Shown piece by piece: positions 1 through 10,978 of a DNA stretch of 64,000 bases. The first letter of the stretch is position 1. Each line of letters begins with the position of its first letter. A model generated the notes under the pieces. The model was not told the DNA's origin and did no database searches. It saw nothing but the letters and a program-made list of their open reading frames with translations. The stretch spans positions 1-64,000 of the forward strand of contig JAUJND010000006.1 of NCBI GenBank assembly GCA_030446505.1, given 5' to 3'. This stretch comes from Chroococcidiopsidaceae cyanobacterium YX2bin18 (GTDB lineage: Bacteria; Cyanobacteriota; Cyanobacteriia; Cyanobacteriales; Chroococcidiopsidaceae). Made by a program: the position numbers and the translations under genes.

Positions 1-1
1 T

Positions 2-2902
2 GATGTAGATGTAGCGCAAGGGCTGGAGCGCTTGGAATCGGTTTTAGCTAATCCTCAAGCCAATGAAGTAGCAGGAGAACTGCGAGCACAAGCAGAAGTA
101 TTTGCTGGACTCGCTGAATTATTGAACTTACCTGGATTTGGAGCGATCGCCGCTTCTGCTCTGGCTGCTCTTGAAGCTCACCCCGCAAAATCCATCGAAA
201 TTACTCAAATTGCCTTGGCTGATTTTCAGCTAGCACGACTGGCGGTCATTGCTGGCGATCGTATTCAAGGAGGTACTCCCTCTACAGCTTTATTAAATTT
301 TACCAGTCTCTCTACTGCGCCAACCTCTGCTACAGTTACGCCAGAATCTGAAGTAGTATTTGATCAGGCAATATCTATCGCAAGTAACGTTGCCACAAGT
401 CCTGTTACCGATGAGTTTAGTTTCCTTCCCTCTCTAGATAACGTTTTCGGCGACTTGCCCCTAGGTTCTGTGTCCGATGAGATTAGCCCCTCTCTGGATA
501 ACGTTTTTGGCGACTTTAATCTAAGTGAGCAGAACAATAATCAAGAAGTTGAGCAAATTTTTAGTGCAGAGCTTGACGATGAGCAATTCAGTGTCCCTTC
601 TTTGGATGACTTGTTTGGCGATGCTCTAGACCAAAGCCCAGCAATCCATGCCATACCAAAGAAACTCGATTCAGACAGAATTAAAACTGTTTATACCCCA
701 GAAAGTATCCAAGAATTAGTTGCATCAGTTGAGCAATCATTTGATAGTTTGCCATCTATCCAAGATATTACATCTGACAACTCAACGGCTATAGTTCCCG
801 CTCCAATTAGTGTTCCTACCGTAGCACCAGCTATATCCACCCCGCCGCAAAAACTTGAAGCTACTGCAATACCTGCTACGCCTACCGTTAATCTTTCTGT
901 TCGAGTTGATCTAGAGCGGTTACAACGGATGAATAATTTGGTGGGCGAACTCTCGATCAATCGAAATGGTCTTGCTCTCCAAAACGAACAGTTGCAGACA
1001 ACTGTGCAAGAACTGCTACGCCGATTTGGTAAATTTCAGCAGATGGGTCAACAGCTACGTACTCTTTCAGACCAAATGCTGGTAGCTCCAGACCGCTACG
1101 GTGCTATGGCTCATCAACCAAATAATCAAACAAAAAAGCTTGCCCCCAACGATCTAAGAGATTTGCCTTTACAAGGAGGATTTCCTCAAACTGACTTTGA
1201 CTCCTTAGAGATGGACAGCTACGGAGAACTACACTCTCTACTGCAAGGAACCCTAGAAGAAATTGTGCAACTCGAAGAGACAGTAGGTGATGTTGTACTG
1301 TTTGCTGGACAGTCAAATCAGACTCTAGAAGTACAACGTCAAAGGATGAACCACCTGCGCGATGAATTAATGTGGGCAAGAATGCTACCTCTGGGCGAAG
1401 TGCTTAACCGCTTTCCGCGGATGTTGCGTGATTTATCTAACTCATATGAAAAGCCAGTTGAGCTTAAACTTACTGGTACTGGAGTTTTAGTTGATAAAGC
1501 AGCTTTAGAAAAACTCTACGATCCTCTGCTGCACTTAGTCCGAAATGCTTTTGATCATGGAATAGAACAGGCGGATGTGCGCCATAAGCAAGGAAAATCG
1601 GAGCAAGGCAGAATTGAAATTCGGGCATACCACCAGGGAAGTCAAACGATCATTGAGGTACGAGATGATGGTCAAGGGCTGAATTTAGAGCGAATCCGGA
1701 GCAAAGCAATAGACATGGGGTTTGTGAGCGCTGAACAACTAGCCGGGGCTTCCACAAATCGCCTCTCAGAGTTGCTATTTGAGCCAGGGTTTTCAACTGC
1801 AAGCCAAGTGAGCGAACTTTCTGGTCGTGGTGTGGGACTTGATGTAGTGCGCTCTCAAATGCGATCGCTCAAGGGTAATGTTAGTGTTAATTTTGAGCCT
1901 GGGAAGGGTACTACCTTTACCTTGCGTATTCCCTTAACTTTGACGATCGCTAAGTTACTCGTTGGGTTTGTCGGTACTACTGCCTTTGCTTTGCCTTCAG
2001 ATAGCATTGAAGAAATTTTGATTCCTCAAGCCGAGCAGCTCAAGTACTCTGGAGGACAAAGATTTTTGCAGTGGCAAGATCAAATTATTCCTACCTATCA
2101 CTTATCCGAACTACTTAACTACGCCTGTCCTTTACCAGAGACGATTCCCAGTCAAGCTTTAGAAGTAGTTCCCTCACCAGAGGACTGGGCGCCACCTATG
2201 TTGTTGCTCAGTCAGGATGATCAGATTTTAGCAATAGAAATTGACCGCTTGGTTAGTGAGCAAGAACTGGTGATTAAACCTTTTGGAGAAGTAATCGCGC
2301 CTCCGAGTTATATCTATGGCTGTACCATTTTGGGCGACGGCAGTTTGATTCCGGTTATTGATGGCGCAAGTTTGATCAAGTTCTGCTTGGGTCAAACTAA
2401 GACAATAATCTCCGCTACTACTGTGTCTAAATTGCCAATGAATGAAGGGTCATTTAAGCCCAAGATTGCTCCGGTGTCAGTTAAAACAGCTATAACTCCG
2501 ACAATTCTTGTGGTAGATGATTCGATTACCGTGCGGCAAACCTTAGCCCTCACCCTCCAAAAAGCAAGTTACCGAGTTTTGCAAGCAGGGGATGGTCGTG
2601 AGGCGATTGAGCAGTTACAGAAAAATTCCACAATTCAGCTAGTGGTTTGTGACGTTGAAATGCCGAATATGAATGGCTTTGAGTTTCTCAGCCATCGTCG
2701 TCAAGACCCGCTGATGTTAAAAATTCCTACTGTTATGCTCACTTCTCGTAGCAGCGATAAACATCGGCAGTTGGCGAAGCACTTAGGAGCTAACGCCTAC
2801 TTCACCAAACCATACATTGAGCAAGAATTTATAACTGCAATTAAAGCCACTATCACGCAGAGTAAGTCTGCGGCAGCGCCCGCCCTTTCCCACGCTCCAT
2901 AA
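2..2902 (+). CDS. CheA-like hybrid histidine kinase (HATPase, CheW-like domain, C-terminal receiver); 5' end truncated by window
   Basis: ORF open to the window edge; H-box region and HATPase motifs (LVRNAFDHGIE, RDDGQGL, SGRGVGLDVV), CheW-like segment, REC domain (ILVVDDSITVRQTL...VVCDVEMPNMNGFEF...PTVMLTSR). Confidence 0.93.
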   Translation, partial: DVDVAQGLERLESVLANPQANEVAGELRAQAEVFAGLAELLNLPGFGAIAASALAALEAHPAKSIEITQIALADFQLARLAVIAGDRIQGGTPSTALLNFTSLSTAPTSATVTPESEVVFDQAISIASNVATSPVTDEFSFLPSLDNVFGDLPLGSVSDEISPSLDNVFGDFNLSEQNNNQEVEQIFSAELDDEQFSVPSLDDLFGDALDQSPAIHAIPKKLDSDRIKTVYTPESIQELVASVEQSFDSLPSIQDITSDNSTAIVPAPISVPTVAPAISTPPQKLEATAIPATPTVNLSVRVDLERLQRMNNLVGELSINRNGLALQNEQLQTTVQELLRRFGKFQQMGQQLRTLSDQMLVAPDRYGAMAHQPNNQTKKLAPNDLRDLPLQGGFPQTDFDSLEMDSYGELHSLLQGTLEEIVQLEETVGDVVLFAGQSNQTLEVQRQRMNHLRDELMWARMLPLGEVLNRFPRMLRDLSNSYEKPVELKLTGTGVLVDKAALEKLYDPLLHLVRNAFDHGIEQADVRHKQGKSEQGRIEIRAYHQGSQTIIEVRDDGQGLNLERIRSKAIDMGFVSAEQLAGASTNRLSELLFEPGFSTASQVSELSGRGVGLDVVRSQMRSLKGNVSVNFEPGKGTTFTLRIPLTLTIAKLLVGFVGTTAFALPSDSIEEILIPQAEQLKYSGGQRFLQWQDQIIPTYHLSELLNYACPLPETIPSQALEVVPSPEDWAPPMLLLSQDDQILAIEIDRLVSEQELVIKPFGEVIAPPSYIYGCTILGDGSLIPVIDGASLIKFCLGQTKTIISATTVSKLPMNEGSFKPKIAPVSVKTAITPTILVVDDSITVRQTLALTLQKASYRVLQAGDGREAIEQLQKNSTIQLVVCDVEMPNMNGFEFLSHRRQDPLMLKIPTVMLTSRSSDKHRQLAKHLGANAYFTKPYIEQEFITAIKATITQSKSAAAPALSHAP

Positions 2903-2937
2903 TTACGGCTTAACTACAAAAGAAGCAATTTTTTAGC

Positions 2938-3435
2938 ATGAATAATACCCTAATCAAAGCAAAATCGAATTCTAACCAGTCCAATAGCCGTGATGCTGGA
3001 GCATTCCTGAAAGTAGTTGTCTTTAGTATTGGTAACTTGAATTTGGCTTTACGGATTGAGACTGTCTACAAAGTGCTGAATCAGACTCCGGTTTATGGTA
3101 TCGGATCTAGCGGTGTAGGAATTGCCAATGTCGGCGATCGCGATGTCACCGTTGTAGATCTGCATCGACAGTTATTCCAGTCAAGCAACATCAACGAAGG
3201 AGTTAACAAAGGTTATCTCCTGATCATCCAAAACAAAGAAGGTGAACTTTATGGCATTCCAGTTGCCGGAGTCCCAGCTTTGCTGGAGATGCCTTTAGCC
3301 AATATTCGAGTTTTGCCTCAGTCCTACCGCCATGCTGATGTATTTGGGTTTGCTACTCACGTCTGTCATATTCCACAAGCAGAAGCGCTGACAATATTTC
3401 TGCTGGATGTCGATCAAATGCTGCTAGCTCCCTGA
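2938..3435 (+). CDS. CheW-like chemotaxis/pilus signalling protein
   Basis: CheW-like fold residues (VVFSIGNLNLALRIETVYKVL...VTVVDLHRQLF) directly after the CheA-like gene. Confidence 0.75.
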   Translation: MNNTLIKAKSNSNQSNSRDAGAFLKVVVFSIGNLNLALRIETVYKVLNQTPVYGIGSSGVGIANVGDRDVTVVDLHRQLFQSSNINEGVNKGYLLIIQNKEGELYGIPVAGVPALLEMPLANIRVLPQSYRHADVFGFATHVCHIPQAEALTIFLLDVDQMLLAP

Positions 3436-3509
3436 TTTTTCGACGCTATTCCAAAAATCCTGCGGACAAACCGTTGGATAATGGAATTAAGAATCCTGGG
3501 CGTGGATGT

Positions 3510-3899
3510 ATGACTGACGAGCGTACTCAAGTTTTAGCTGCCAACGCAGCTTTTTATCGAGCTTTTGAGAAAAAGGACATTTCAGCAATGAGTGTCGTTT
3601 GGTCGCAGGGTACTGGCAGTCTTTGTATTCATCCCGGACGCAATGTATTAAAGGGCTGGAAGGCAATTCATGACTCTTGGGAGCAGATATTTAACAACAC
3701 CAACTACATTGAGATTGAAACAGAGATTATTGCAACAGAAGTTCGCAACAATATTGCTTATGTTGTCCTTGGAGAAAATTTGCTTCAAGTAGTCCGTGGC
3801 AGGCGAGTCCAGGCACAATCAATGGCTACAAATATTTTTGAGCGCATGGGATCTTCGTGGTATTTAGTTAATCACCACGGTAGCCCCTTAATAAGATAA
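3510..3899 (+). CDS. SnoaL/NTF2-like domain protein
   Basis: MTDERTQVLAANAAFYRAFEKKDISAMSVVWS...HPGRNVLKGWKAIHDSWEQIF typical of SnoaL_3-like small proteins. Confidence 0.75.
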   Translation: MTDERTQVLAANAAFYRAFEKKDISAMSVVWSQGTGSLCIHPGRNVLKGWKAIHDSWEQIFNNTNYIEIETEIIATEVRNNIAYVVLGENLLQVVRGRRVQAQSMATNIFERMGSSWYLVNHHGSPLIR

Positions 3900-3979
3900 C
3901 TCAAGGGTTACGGTGTTCAACACTTCGCCAAGGGTCGTAAATGTTCACAATAGTAAGTAACAGCGACCTAAAACGATTT

Positions 3980-6081
3980 ATGATTGCAAACACTACGATT
4001 ACTGATAACCCGTTGCTAATTGGCAAAGGGCTACCCCCGTTTGAGGCGATCGCGCCTGAACATATTGTGCCAGCGATGACACAATTGCTAGGGGAACTAG
4101 ATGCGGAACTTGCCAAACTTGAAGTTAATATCCAACCAACTTGGAGTGGCTTAGTAGAGCCGCTAGACCGCTTAGTAGAGCGTCTGCAATGGAGTTGGGG
4201 TATAGTAGGGCATTTGATGGGTGTTAAGAATAGCCCAGAACTGCGAGAAGCCTATGAAACTGTGCAGCCTAATGTAGTGCAGTTCTTCAATAAACTGAAC
4301 CAAAGTCAAGCAATATATCAGGCTTTTAAAGCGCTACGGGCAAGTGATAACTGGGAGAGCCTAGAATCAGCCCAACAGCGAATTGTGGAAGCAGCAATTA
4401 AAGATGCCGAGCTTTCGGGTATAGGTTTAGCGGGTGAGAAACGCGATCGCTTCAATGGTATCCAGCTAGAGTTAGCAGAACTTACCACCAAGTTTGGCAA
4501 CCACGTTTTAGACGCTACAAAAGCTTTTAGCCTGACTTTAAGGGATAAAAATCAAATTGACGGCTTACCTCCTAGTTTAACTAGTCTAGCTGCCTCCTCT
4601 GCCCGCGCTGCTGGAGAGGAGAACGCTACTGCTGAGGATGGCCCCTGGAGGATTACTTTAGACTTCCCCAGTTTTGGTCCTTTTATGCAGCACAGCACTC
4701 GTAGGGATTTGCGAGAGAAACTCTATAAAGCATTTATCAGTCGTGCTGCAAGTGGTGAATTGGATAATAACCCAATAATCAAACGCATTTTACAGCTACG
4801 TCAGGAAAAAGCTCAACTGCTGGGCTTTGATAGTTATGCGGAACTAAGTCTAGCTAGTAAAATGGCTCCTAATGTTGCAGCGGTAGAAGCTCTTTTGGAG
4901 GAACTGCGTCGCGTCAGTTATGATGCTGCTGCTAAGGAATTCGAGGAACTAAAAGTATTTGCTGCTAGCAAAGGAGCGCCTGAAAGCAGCGATTTGAAAC
5001 ACTGGGATATCAGCTTTTGGTCAGAGCGCCAGCGGGAAGAAAAGTTTGACTTTAGCGCTGAAGAGTTGCGCCCTTATTTTTCACTGCCGCAAGTGCTAGA
5101 TGGGTTGTTTGCTCTAGTGAAACGCCTGTTTGATGCCACAATAACTGCTGCTGATGGACAAGCTCCTGTATGGCATGAAGACGTGCGTTATTTCCAAGTT
5201 ACTGATGAGACGGGTGAAGTAATCGCCTACTTCTATCTAGATCCCTACAGTCGCCCAGCTGAAAAGCGCGGCGGTGCTTGGATGAATGATTGCATAGGTC
5301 GTGCCAAAATTAATGAAGAAAATGGTACGGCTACCATCCGCAAACCAGTCGCGTATTTAGTGTGTAATCAAACCCCACCTGTAGATGGTAAGCCTAGCTT
5401 AATGACTTTCGGCGAAGTGGAGACTCTATTCCACGAGTTTGGTCATGGTTTGCAACATATGCTGACTAAGGTAGACTACGCTGGGGCGGCAGGCATCAAT
5501 AATGTGGAGTGGGACGCGGTGGAAAACTGCCCAGTCAGTTCATGGAAAACTGGTGCTATCACCGAGAAACCTTACTGGGTATGGCGAAACATTATCAAAC
5601 AGGTGAATCTCTACCAGAGCATTATTACCAAAAGCTTTTGGCTGCACGCAATTACATGAGCGGTACCACTATGCTGCGGCAACTACACTTTAGCCTTGTT
5701 GACATCGAACTGCACCACCGCTATCAACCTGGTGGACATGAAAGGATAGCCGACGTGCGTAACCGCATTGCCAAAACAACCACAATTTTGCCAACCCTAC
5801 CAGAAGATGCCTTCTTGTGTTCTTTTGGACATATTTTCGCTGGAGGCTATGCCGCAGGCTATTACAGCTACAAATGGGCTGAAGTCCTCAGTGCTGATGC
5901 TTTTGCTGCTTTTGAAGAAGCTGGACTAGATTCAGATTCAATGGCTACCACAGGTAAGCGCTTCCGTGATACGGTATTGGCTTTGGGCGGTAGCAAGCAA
6001 CCGATGGAGGTGTTCAAATCCTTCCGGGGTCGGGAACCTAGTACTGCGCCTTTGCTCAAACACAGCGGCTTGGCTGCTTGA
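3980..6081 (+). CDS. M3 family oligopeptidase A (PrlC-like), interrupted by a frameshift near 5521-5530
   Basis: HEFGH zinc motif ([12 protein letters not shown]); ORFs 3941-5659 and 5509-6081 join at [21 protein letters not shown], consistent with a small indel in gtggaaaactgccc. Confidence 0.9.
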
Positions 6082-6285
6082 AGGGTATTGACACTCCCGA
6101 TATCTTCCGAGGGAGTGTCAAGCTTATGGAACATTACTTTATCTAAAATTTGAATAACATGATTGCTAAAGAGTCGTTTGTTGATTTGACCATAAGTGTG
6201 ATCGCCCTTGTTCCTACTTCAGTGACAATACCAACGGTTAAAATTTGATGTTAGGCGCGTAAAGTTCCAGAAGTAATTGCAATAA

Positions 6286-6723
6286 GTGACATCAGAATTA
6301 ATGTCTACTCAAAAATCAACTAATTTAACTATTGAAGAAGCCCAAAAAGTCCTGAAGAATTTTAGCTGCCTAGAAACCAACACTGTAACATCAGCAGAAA
6401 AAGCTCTGATTCGTGAGGCTTTATTGCTAATTACTAGTTGTTCTGACTACCAAATATTAGGAATATGTGCTGATACAACTGCTCAAGGTTTATTAGCTCT
6501 AAAAACTTATGCAGCAGCTTTGGGCTATGAAGCTAAACTCGACTTAACTCCAGTTGCAGGCTCAGTTTATATAAAATTCAATCCTCAGACAGGATTATGT
6601 TATCTTGATTCCTACTCAGGAAAGCATCGCGGCGTACTGGTGTCCTGCCAATCCTCACAATACGACTCAATAAATGAAATGTACGGTCATTTACCAATAG
6701 ATTTATTTGAACCAAGCGAATAA
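6286..6723 (+). CDS. DUF1824 family protein
   Basis: Cyanobacterial DUF1824-like sequence (YQILGICADTTAQGLLALKTYAAALGYE...GSVYIKFNPQTGLCYLDSYSGKHRGVLVSCQS). Confidence 0.75.
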   Translation: MTSELMSTQKSTNLTIEEAQKVLKNFSCLETNTVTSAEKALIREALLLITSCSDYQILGICADTTAQGLLALKTYAAALGYEAKLDLTPVAGSVYIKFNPQTGLCYLDSYSGKHRGVLVSCQSSQYDSINEMYGHLPIDLFEPSE

Positions 6724-6799
6724 CTACTTTAATATTTGAACTTAAAATTTCTGATAGATCTACGACGGCTCGATAAATAGGGCTTGCAGAGTCACGCAT

Positions 6800-7405
6800 A
6801 TGGGCAAGTACCGATATATTTTATTTTACAAACCTTACGGTGTATTGAGCCAGTTCACAGATAACACTGGTGAACAACGGTATACGCTTAAAAAATACAT
6901 TTCAGTTCCTGGGGTTTATCCAGTTGGACGTTTGGACTGGGACAGTGAAGGGTTACTGCTATTGACAAATCACGGGCAACTGCAACATCGACTCTGTGAT
7001 CCTCGATTTCAACATCCCCGGACGTACTTGGTACAAGTTGAACGGATTCCAGACGCAGATGCTTTAAGACAGCTACAAGAAGGTGTAATAATTGATAATT
7101 ACCGGACTCGGCAAACATTGGTGCAGCTGTTGAATGCTGAACCGCACTTACCTCCCCGCGATCCCCCAATTCGGTTTCGGAAAACGGTACCTACAGCATG
7201 GCTAGAAATGACACTTACTGAAGGTCGAAACCGTCAAATACGGCGGATGACAGCTAAGGTAGGTTATCCGACTTTGCGGTTGGTGAGAGTGGCGATCGCG
7301 GAACTTAGTTTAGCTAATCTTCAACTTGGTCAGTGGCGCGACCTTGCCCCAGAAGAACTAAACTCCCTTTTAAAACTGGTGCTCCAAGGACACCCGAAGC
7401 AATAA
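6800..7405 (+). CDS. rRNA large-subunit pseudouridine synthase, RsuA/RluE family
   Basis: GRLDWDSEGLLLLTNHG catalytic motif, RNRQIRRMTAKVGYPTLRLVRVAI. Confidence 0.92.
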   Translation: MGKYRYILFYKPYGVLSQFTDNTGEQRYTLKKYISVPGVYPVGRLDWDSEGLLLLTNHGQLQHRLCDPRFQHPRTYLVQVERIPDADALRQLQEGVIIDNYRTRQTLVQLLNAEPHLPPRDPPIRFRKTVPTAWLEMTLTEGRNRQIRRMTAKVGYPTLRLVRVAIAELSLANLQLGQWRDLAPEELNSLLKLVLQGHPKQ

Positions 7406-7607
7406 ATATGCGGCTAGACTGGACAAAAAGCAATTTGAAAGATCGTGTTGCCTGCCGGAGATATTCGCGCTTTATCTAGCTGCAAGCATAATTCGTTTAG
7501 CTTTTATTAAGCAGTGGAGAAGGAATTGTGGCAATTTGGATATTGCACTTACCTACGGTGGTAGTGACTAAAAGTGTTTCAGAACGGGAATGTGAGGAAG
7601 TTCTACT

Positions 7608-9488
7608 ATGCTGATTTGCCCCCAGTGTCAGTTTGAAAACCCAAACAGCAACAAGTTCTGTCAAAACTGTGGTGCCTCACTAACCTCCAAGGTCTGTCTT
7701 GAGTGTAAAACCAATGTGCCTTTAAATGAAGAAAGGTGTCAGCACTGTGGCGCGGAAACAGGAATGGTGTGGCAGGCGATTATTTCAACAAATGAAGCAG
7801 CGGCTACGCTAGAAGCAAGTAAACAGGTATTAGAAAGCACTTCTAACATATTATCAGCACTGCCAGCAGGAGCATATTTAGACCAAGAGCAGCGTTACAA
7901 ACTGCTGGAACCACTACTGCCGCTCAAAGAACCTGCTGCAATTGCCCAGGTGAGAGTGTTGGACTGCAAGCCACTGCAACTAACACCACTAGAAGTGAAT
8001 GCCGACTCAGTAATGGCAATGGAAATTCCGGCGATCGCCAAAACGTATCTTGTCCTCCAGTCTCAGTTGCACGAAGCCCTACCTGCGATCCATGATGCTT
8101 GGCAACAGGGCAAAACTCAGGTGGTTTTAATTGCAGTCCGCTCTAATTATCCTGAGCTAATTCAACTATGGCAGGATCACAAAACTACGCAATTGCAAAT
8201 TTTGCACTGGTTGTACGAGATGACCCAACTTTGGGTAACACTAGAACCCTTTAATTGTCGTCAAAGCCTTTTAGAGTTGTCTAATCTAAGAGTAGATGAA
8301 GATGGAGTGCTGGGGCTGCAACGCTTATATACTGAACCTAATGCTGACAAGTCCTTGACACTGCAAGATTTGGGGATAGTGTGGCAGAGGTTATTTCAGG
8401 AGTCTCAACGAACCCAATTTGGTTCTGTAGTTGAGTTATTGAGCGATTTTCAAAGCGGTAATATTCAGCAGATTGATAATTTGCGATCGCGCTTACAAGT
8501 AATTGCAAATGAACTACAAGCAAATTCTGCCACACCTAATCTAGAGTCTGAACCAGCGCCAGAAGTTGTTGCAACTCCACAACAATCTGTTGCGCCTATT
8601 CTAGAGATGGATGAAGCCCAAGACATAACTAAAATTGATGATATGCCTACGCTCGTGCTACTCAGGCAGTTAACTAGCTTAGAAGACGCGGGATGCACAG
8701 ATGTAGGTCGCCAACGTAATCACAACGAAGACTTCTTTGGCATTGAAACGGCAATTAACAAACTTGAATTCCCTAATAATCGAGTTATCCAGGCGCGTGG
8801 CGTTTATATTCTCTGTGATGGTATGGGCGGACACGCTGGGGGCGAGGTAGCTAGTAACCTGGCGGTGAAAACGCTTCAGCAATACTTTCAAACTAACTGG
8901 CAGTATAATACGCTTTTACCAACTGAAGATACGATTTGTGAGGCTGTACTTTTAGCTAACCAAGCGATCTACGACATGAACCAACAGGATGAACGTTCTG
9001 GTGTCGGGCGCATGGGTACTACCTTAGTAATGGTTTTACTCCAAAATACTCAAGTAGCAGTTGCTCATGTAGGAGATAGCCGCCTCTATCGGCTTAGTAG
9101 GAAGAGAGGGTTGGAGCAAGTAACTGTGGATCATGAGGTGGGGCAACGAGAAATTTTGCGGGGAATAGAACCGGAAATTGCCTATGGTCGTCCCGATGCC
9201 TATCAACTTACCCAAGCGCTTGGACCACGAGACAAAAATTTTATCAAGCCTGATGTGCAGTTTCTGGAACTAAATGAAGATACCCTGCTGCTTTTAGCTT
9301 CCGATGGTCTTTCAGATAATGATTTGATAGAGCACCATTGGCATAATCATTTAGAACCGCTCCTTAGTTCAGAAGCTAGTATGGAGCGCGGAGTCAATGA
9401 TTTAATTGATTTGGCGAATCAGTACAATGGTCACGACAACATCACTGCTGTAGCGCTCCGGGTAAGAGTTAGCTCCAACCAGGAATAA
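7608..9488 (+). CDS. PP2C-family serine/threonine phosphatase with N-terminal double zinc ribbon
   Basis: CPQCQFENPNSNKFCQNCG zinc ribbon; PP2C motifs (DVGRQRNHNEDF, LCDGMGGHAGGEVAS, VAHVGDSRLYRL, LASDGLSDND, GHDNITAVALRV). Confidence 0.93.
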   Translation: MLICPQCQFENPNSNKFCQNCGASLTSKVCLECKTNVPLNEERCQHCGAETGMVWQAIISTNEAAATLEASKQVLESTSNILSALPAGAYLDQEQRYKLLEPLLPLKEPAAIAQVRVLDCKPLQLTPLEVNADSVMAMEIPAIAKTYLVLQSQLHEALPAIHDAWQQGKTQVVLIAVRSNYPELIQLWQDHKTTQLQILHWLYEMTQLWVTLEPFNCRQSLLELSNLRVDEDGVLGLQRLYTEPNADKSLTLQDLGIVWQRLFQESQRTQFGSVVELLSDFQSGNIQQIDNLRSRLQVIANELQANSATPNLESEPAPEVVATPQQSVAPILEMDEAQDITKIDDMPTLVLLRQLTSLEDAGCTDVGRQRNHNEDFFGIETAINKLEFPNNRVIQARGVYILCDGMGGHAGGEVASNLAVKTLQQYFQTNWQYNTLLPTEDTICEAVLLANQAIYDMNQQDERSGVGRMGTTLVMVLLQNTQVAVAHVGDSRLYRLSRKRGLEQVTVDHEVGQREILRGIEPEIAYGRPDAYQLTQALGPRDKNFIKPDVQFLELNEDTLLLLASDGLSDNDLIEHHWHNHLEPLLSSEASMERGVNDLIDLANQYNGHDNITAVALRVRVSSNQE

Positions 9489-9499
9489 GCTAAGGGCTA

Positions 9500-9665
9500 A
9501 AAACATTTATGAATTCTAAGTTTTGAGTTAGGAGTTAAAAAAAGTAATGAATTAATCTACTCTTAACCTCTTCAATCCAAAACTTAAAACTCAACGGTCA
9601 GCCGGAGGAGGCACCGAAAAGCGCTACGCTACCGCAAGCTCAAAACTCAAAACTCAAAACTATTC
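9500..9665. repeat. STRR-like heptamer repeat tract (aaaactc)n with an interrupting segment 9594-9640
   Basis: Repeated AAAACTC/AACTCAA units on both sides of ggtcagccggaggaggcaccgaaaagcgctacgctaccgcaagct. Confidence 0.65.
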
Positions 9666-9673
9666 TCTAGCCC

Positions 9674-10888
9674 GTGGTCATCCTGTCTCTGTTACACCCC
9701 GAACAAAACACCTTGCTGCAACAGTGGCACTTTGAAGACGAGTCTATTATTCGGATTGGTCGCTCCCCAGACAATGATGTTATTTTAAGTGAACCTCTGG
9801 TTTCTCGATATCATTTAGAACTCCGGCGCATCGTTTCAAATAACGGCAGTTCATGGCAAATAATCAATCAAGGCACAAATGGAACTTTCCTTGACGGTAT
9901 CCTAGTTTCTCAGAGTTTGGTGGCAGACGGTTCCCTGATTCAGTTAGCACGGGGAGGTCCTGTTTTAAAATTCCAAAAGGCAACAAGCGTAGGACAAGTG
10001 GCTGGAGGAGATAATTCGCCTCCGTCCCAAGGTTGCACTCATAGCGGTAATTCGTCTAACAATTTGTTCTGTATCCATTGTGGTCAGCCGCTCTCTGTCC
10101 AAAGAACAATTCGGCAATATCAAGTTTTACGTACCTTGGGACAAGGAGGAATGGGTACTACGTTTATTGCTTGCGAACAAACAAAAATAAACACCAGACA
10201 TCCGCAACTTTTAGTGTTAAAAGAAATGAATGCGGATATGGCAAAAATTGCTAAAGCGCAAGAACTATTTGAACGGGAGGCACGTACTCTCAGGATGCTA
10301 CACCATCCGGGAATTCCTAAGTATTATGATTTTTTCGTGGAGGCAGGCAAAAAGTACCTGGCTATGGAGTTAATTCACGGTGAGGATTTAGAGAAACGTA
10401 TCTACCAGCAGGGTCCAGTGACACCAGCAAGCGCGATCGCCTGGATGATTCAAACTTGTGATGTTTTGGACTATATCCACAGCCAAGAGCCACCGTTGAT
10501 TCACCGCGATATTAAACCTGCTAATCTGATGGTGCGAACATCAGATAAGCGGATAGTAGTGCTGGATTTTGGCGCTGTTAAGGAAATTGGCACTGCATTA
10601 GGCACGCGGATTGGTGCTGAAGGCTACTGCGCTCCAGAACAGGAGCGAGGGCAACCACTTACCCAATCGGATCTTTACGCGATTGGACCAACGCTAATTT
10701 TTCTTCTCACGGGCGAAACCCCTTTTAAATATTATCGACAGCGGGGGCGGGGTTACGGATTTCAAGTTGAAAGTGTACCGACAATTACCCCTCAACTGCG
10801 AACAGTAATTGAGCGGGTGACAGAACCACTGCCGCGCGATCGCTATGCAAGCGCGAGGGAACTTGCTGCGGCACTAGCTACCTGCTAA
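9674..10888 (+). CDS. FHA domain - zinc ribbon - serine/threonine protein kinase
   Basis: FHA (IRIGRSPDNDVILSEPLVSRYHLEL), CIHCG ribbon, kinase motifs (GQGGMGTTF, HRDIKPANLMV, DFGAVKE, APEQERGQ). Confidence 0.92.
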   Translation: MVILSLLHPEQNTLLQQWHFEDESIIRIGRSPDNDVILSEPLVSRYHLELRRIVSNNGSSWQIINQGTNGTFLDGILVSQSLVADGSLIQLARGGPVLKFQKATSVGQVAGGDNSPPSQGCTHSGNSSNNLFCIHCGQPLSVQRTIRQYQVLRTLGQGGMGTTFIACEQTKINTRHPQLLVLKEMNADMAKIAKAQELFEREARTLRMLHHPGIPKYYDFFVEAGKKYLAMELIHGEDLEKRIYQQGPVTPASAIAWMIQTCDVLDYIHSQEPPLIHRDIKPANLMVRTSDKRIVVLDFGAVKEIGTALGTRIGAEGYCAPEQERGQPLTQSDLYAIGPTLIFLLTGETPFKYYRQRGRGYGFQVESVPTITPQLRTVIERVTEPLPRDRYASARELAAALATC

Positions 10889-10960
10889 TAAACACTAGAT
10901 TCTCTGGGACAGAATTATTAATCGTGCTCAGACTATATGTCTGGGGATTAAACAAACAAA

Positions 10961-10978
10961 GCAGCCTTCGCAGGCTGC
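10961..10978. terminator. Stem-loop downstream of the kinase (GCAGCCT-TCGC-AGGCTGC), terminator-like
   Basis: Perfect 7-bp stem with 4-nt loop; no clear T-tract directly after it. Confidence 0.35.
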
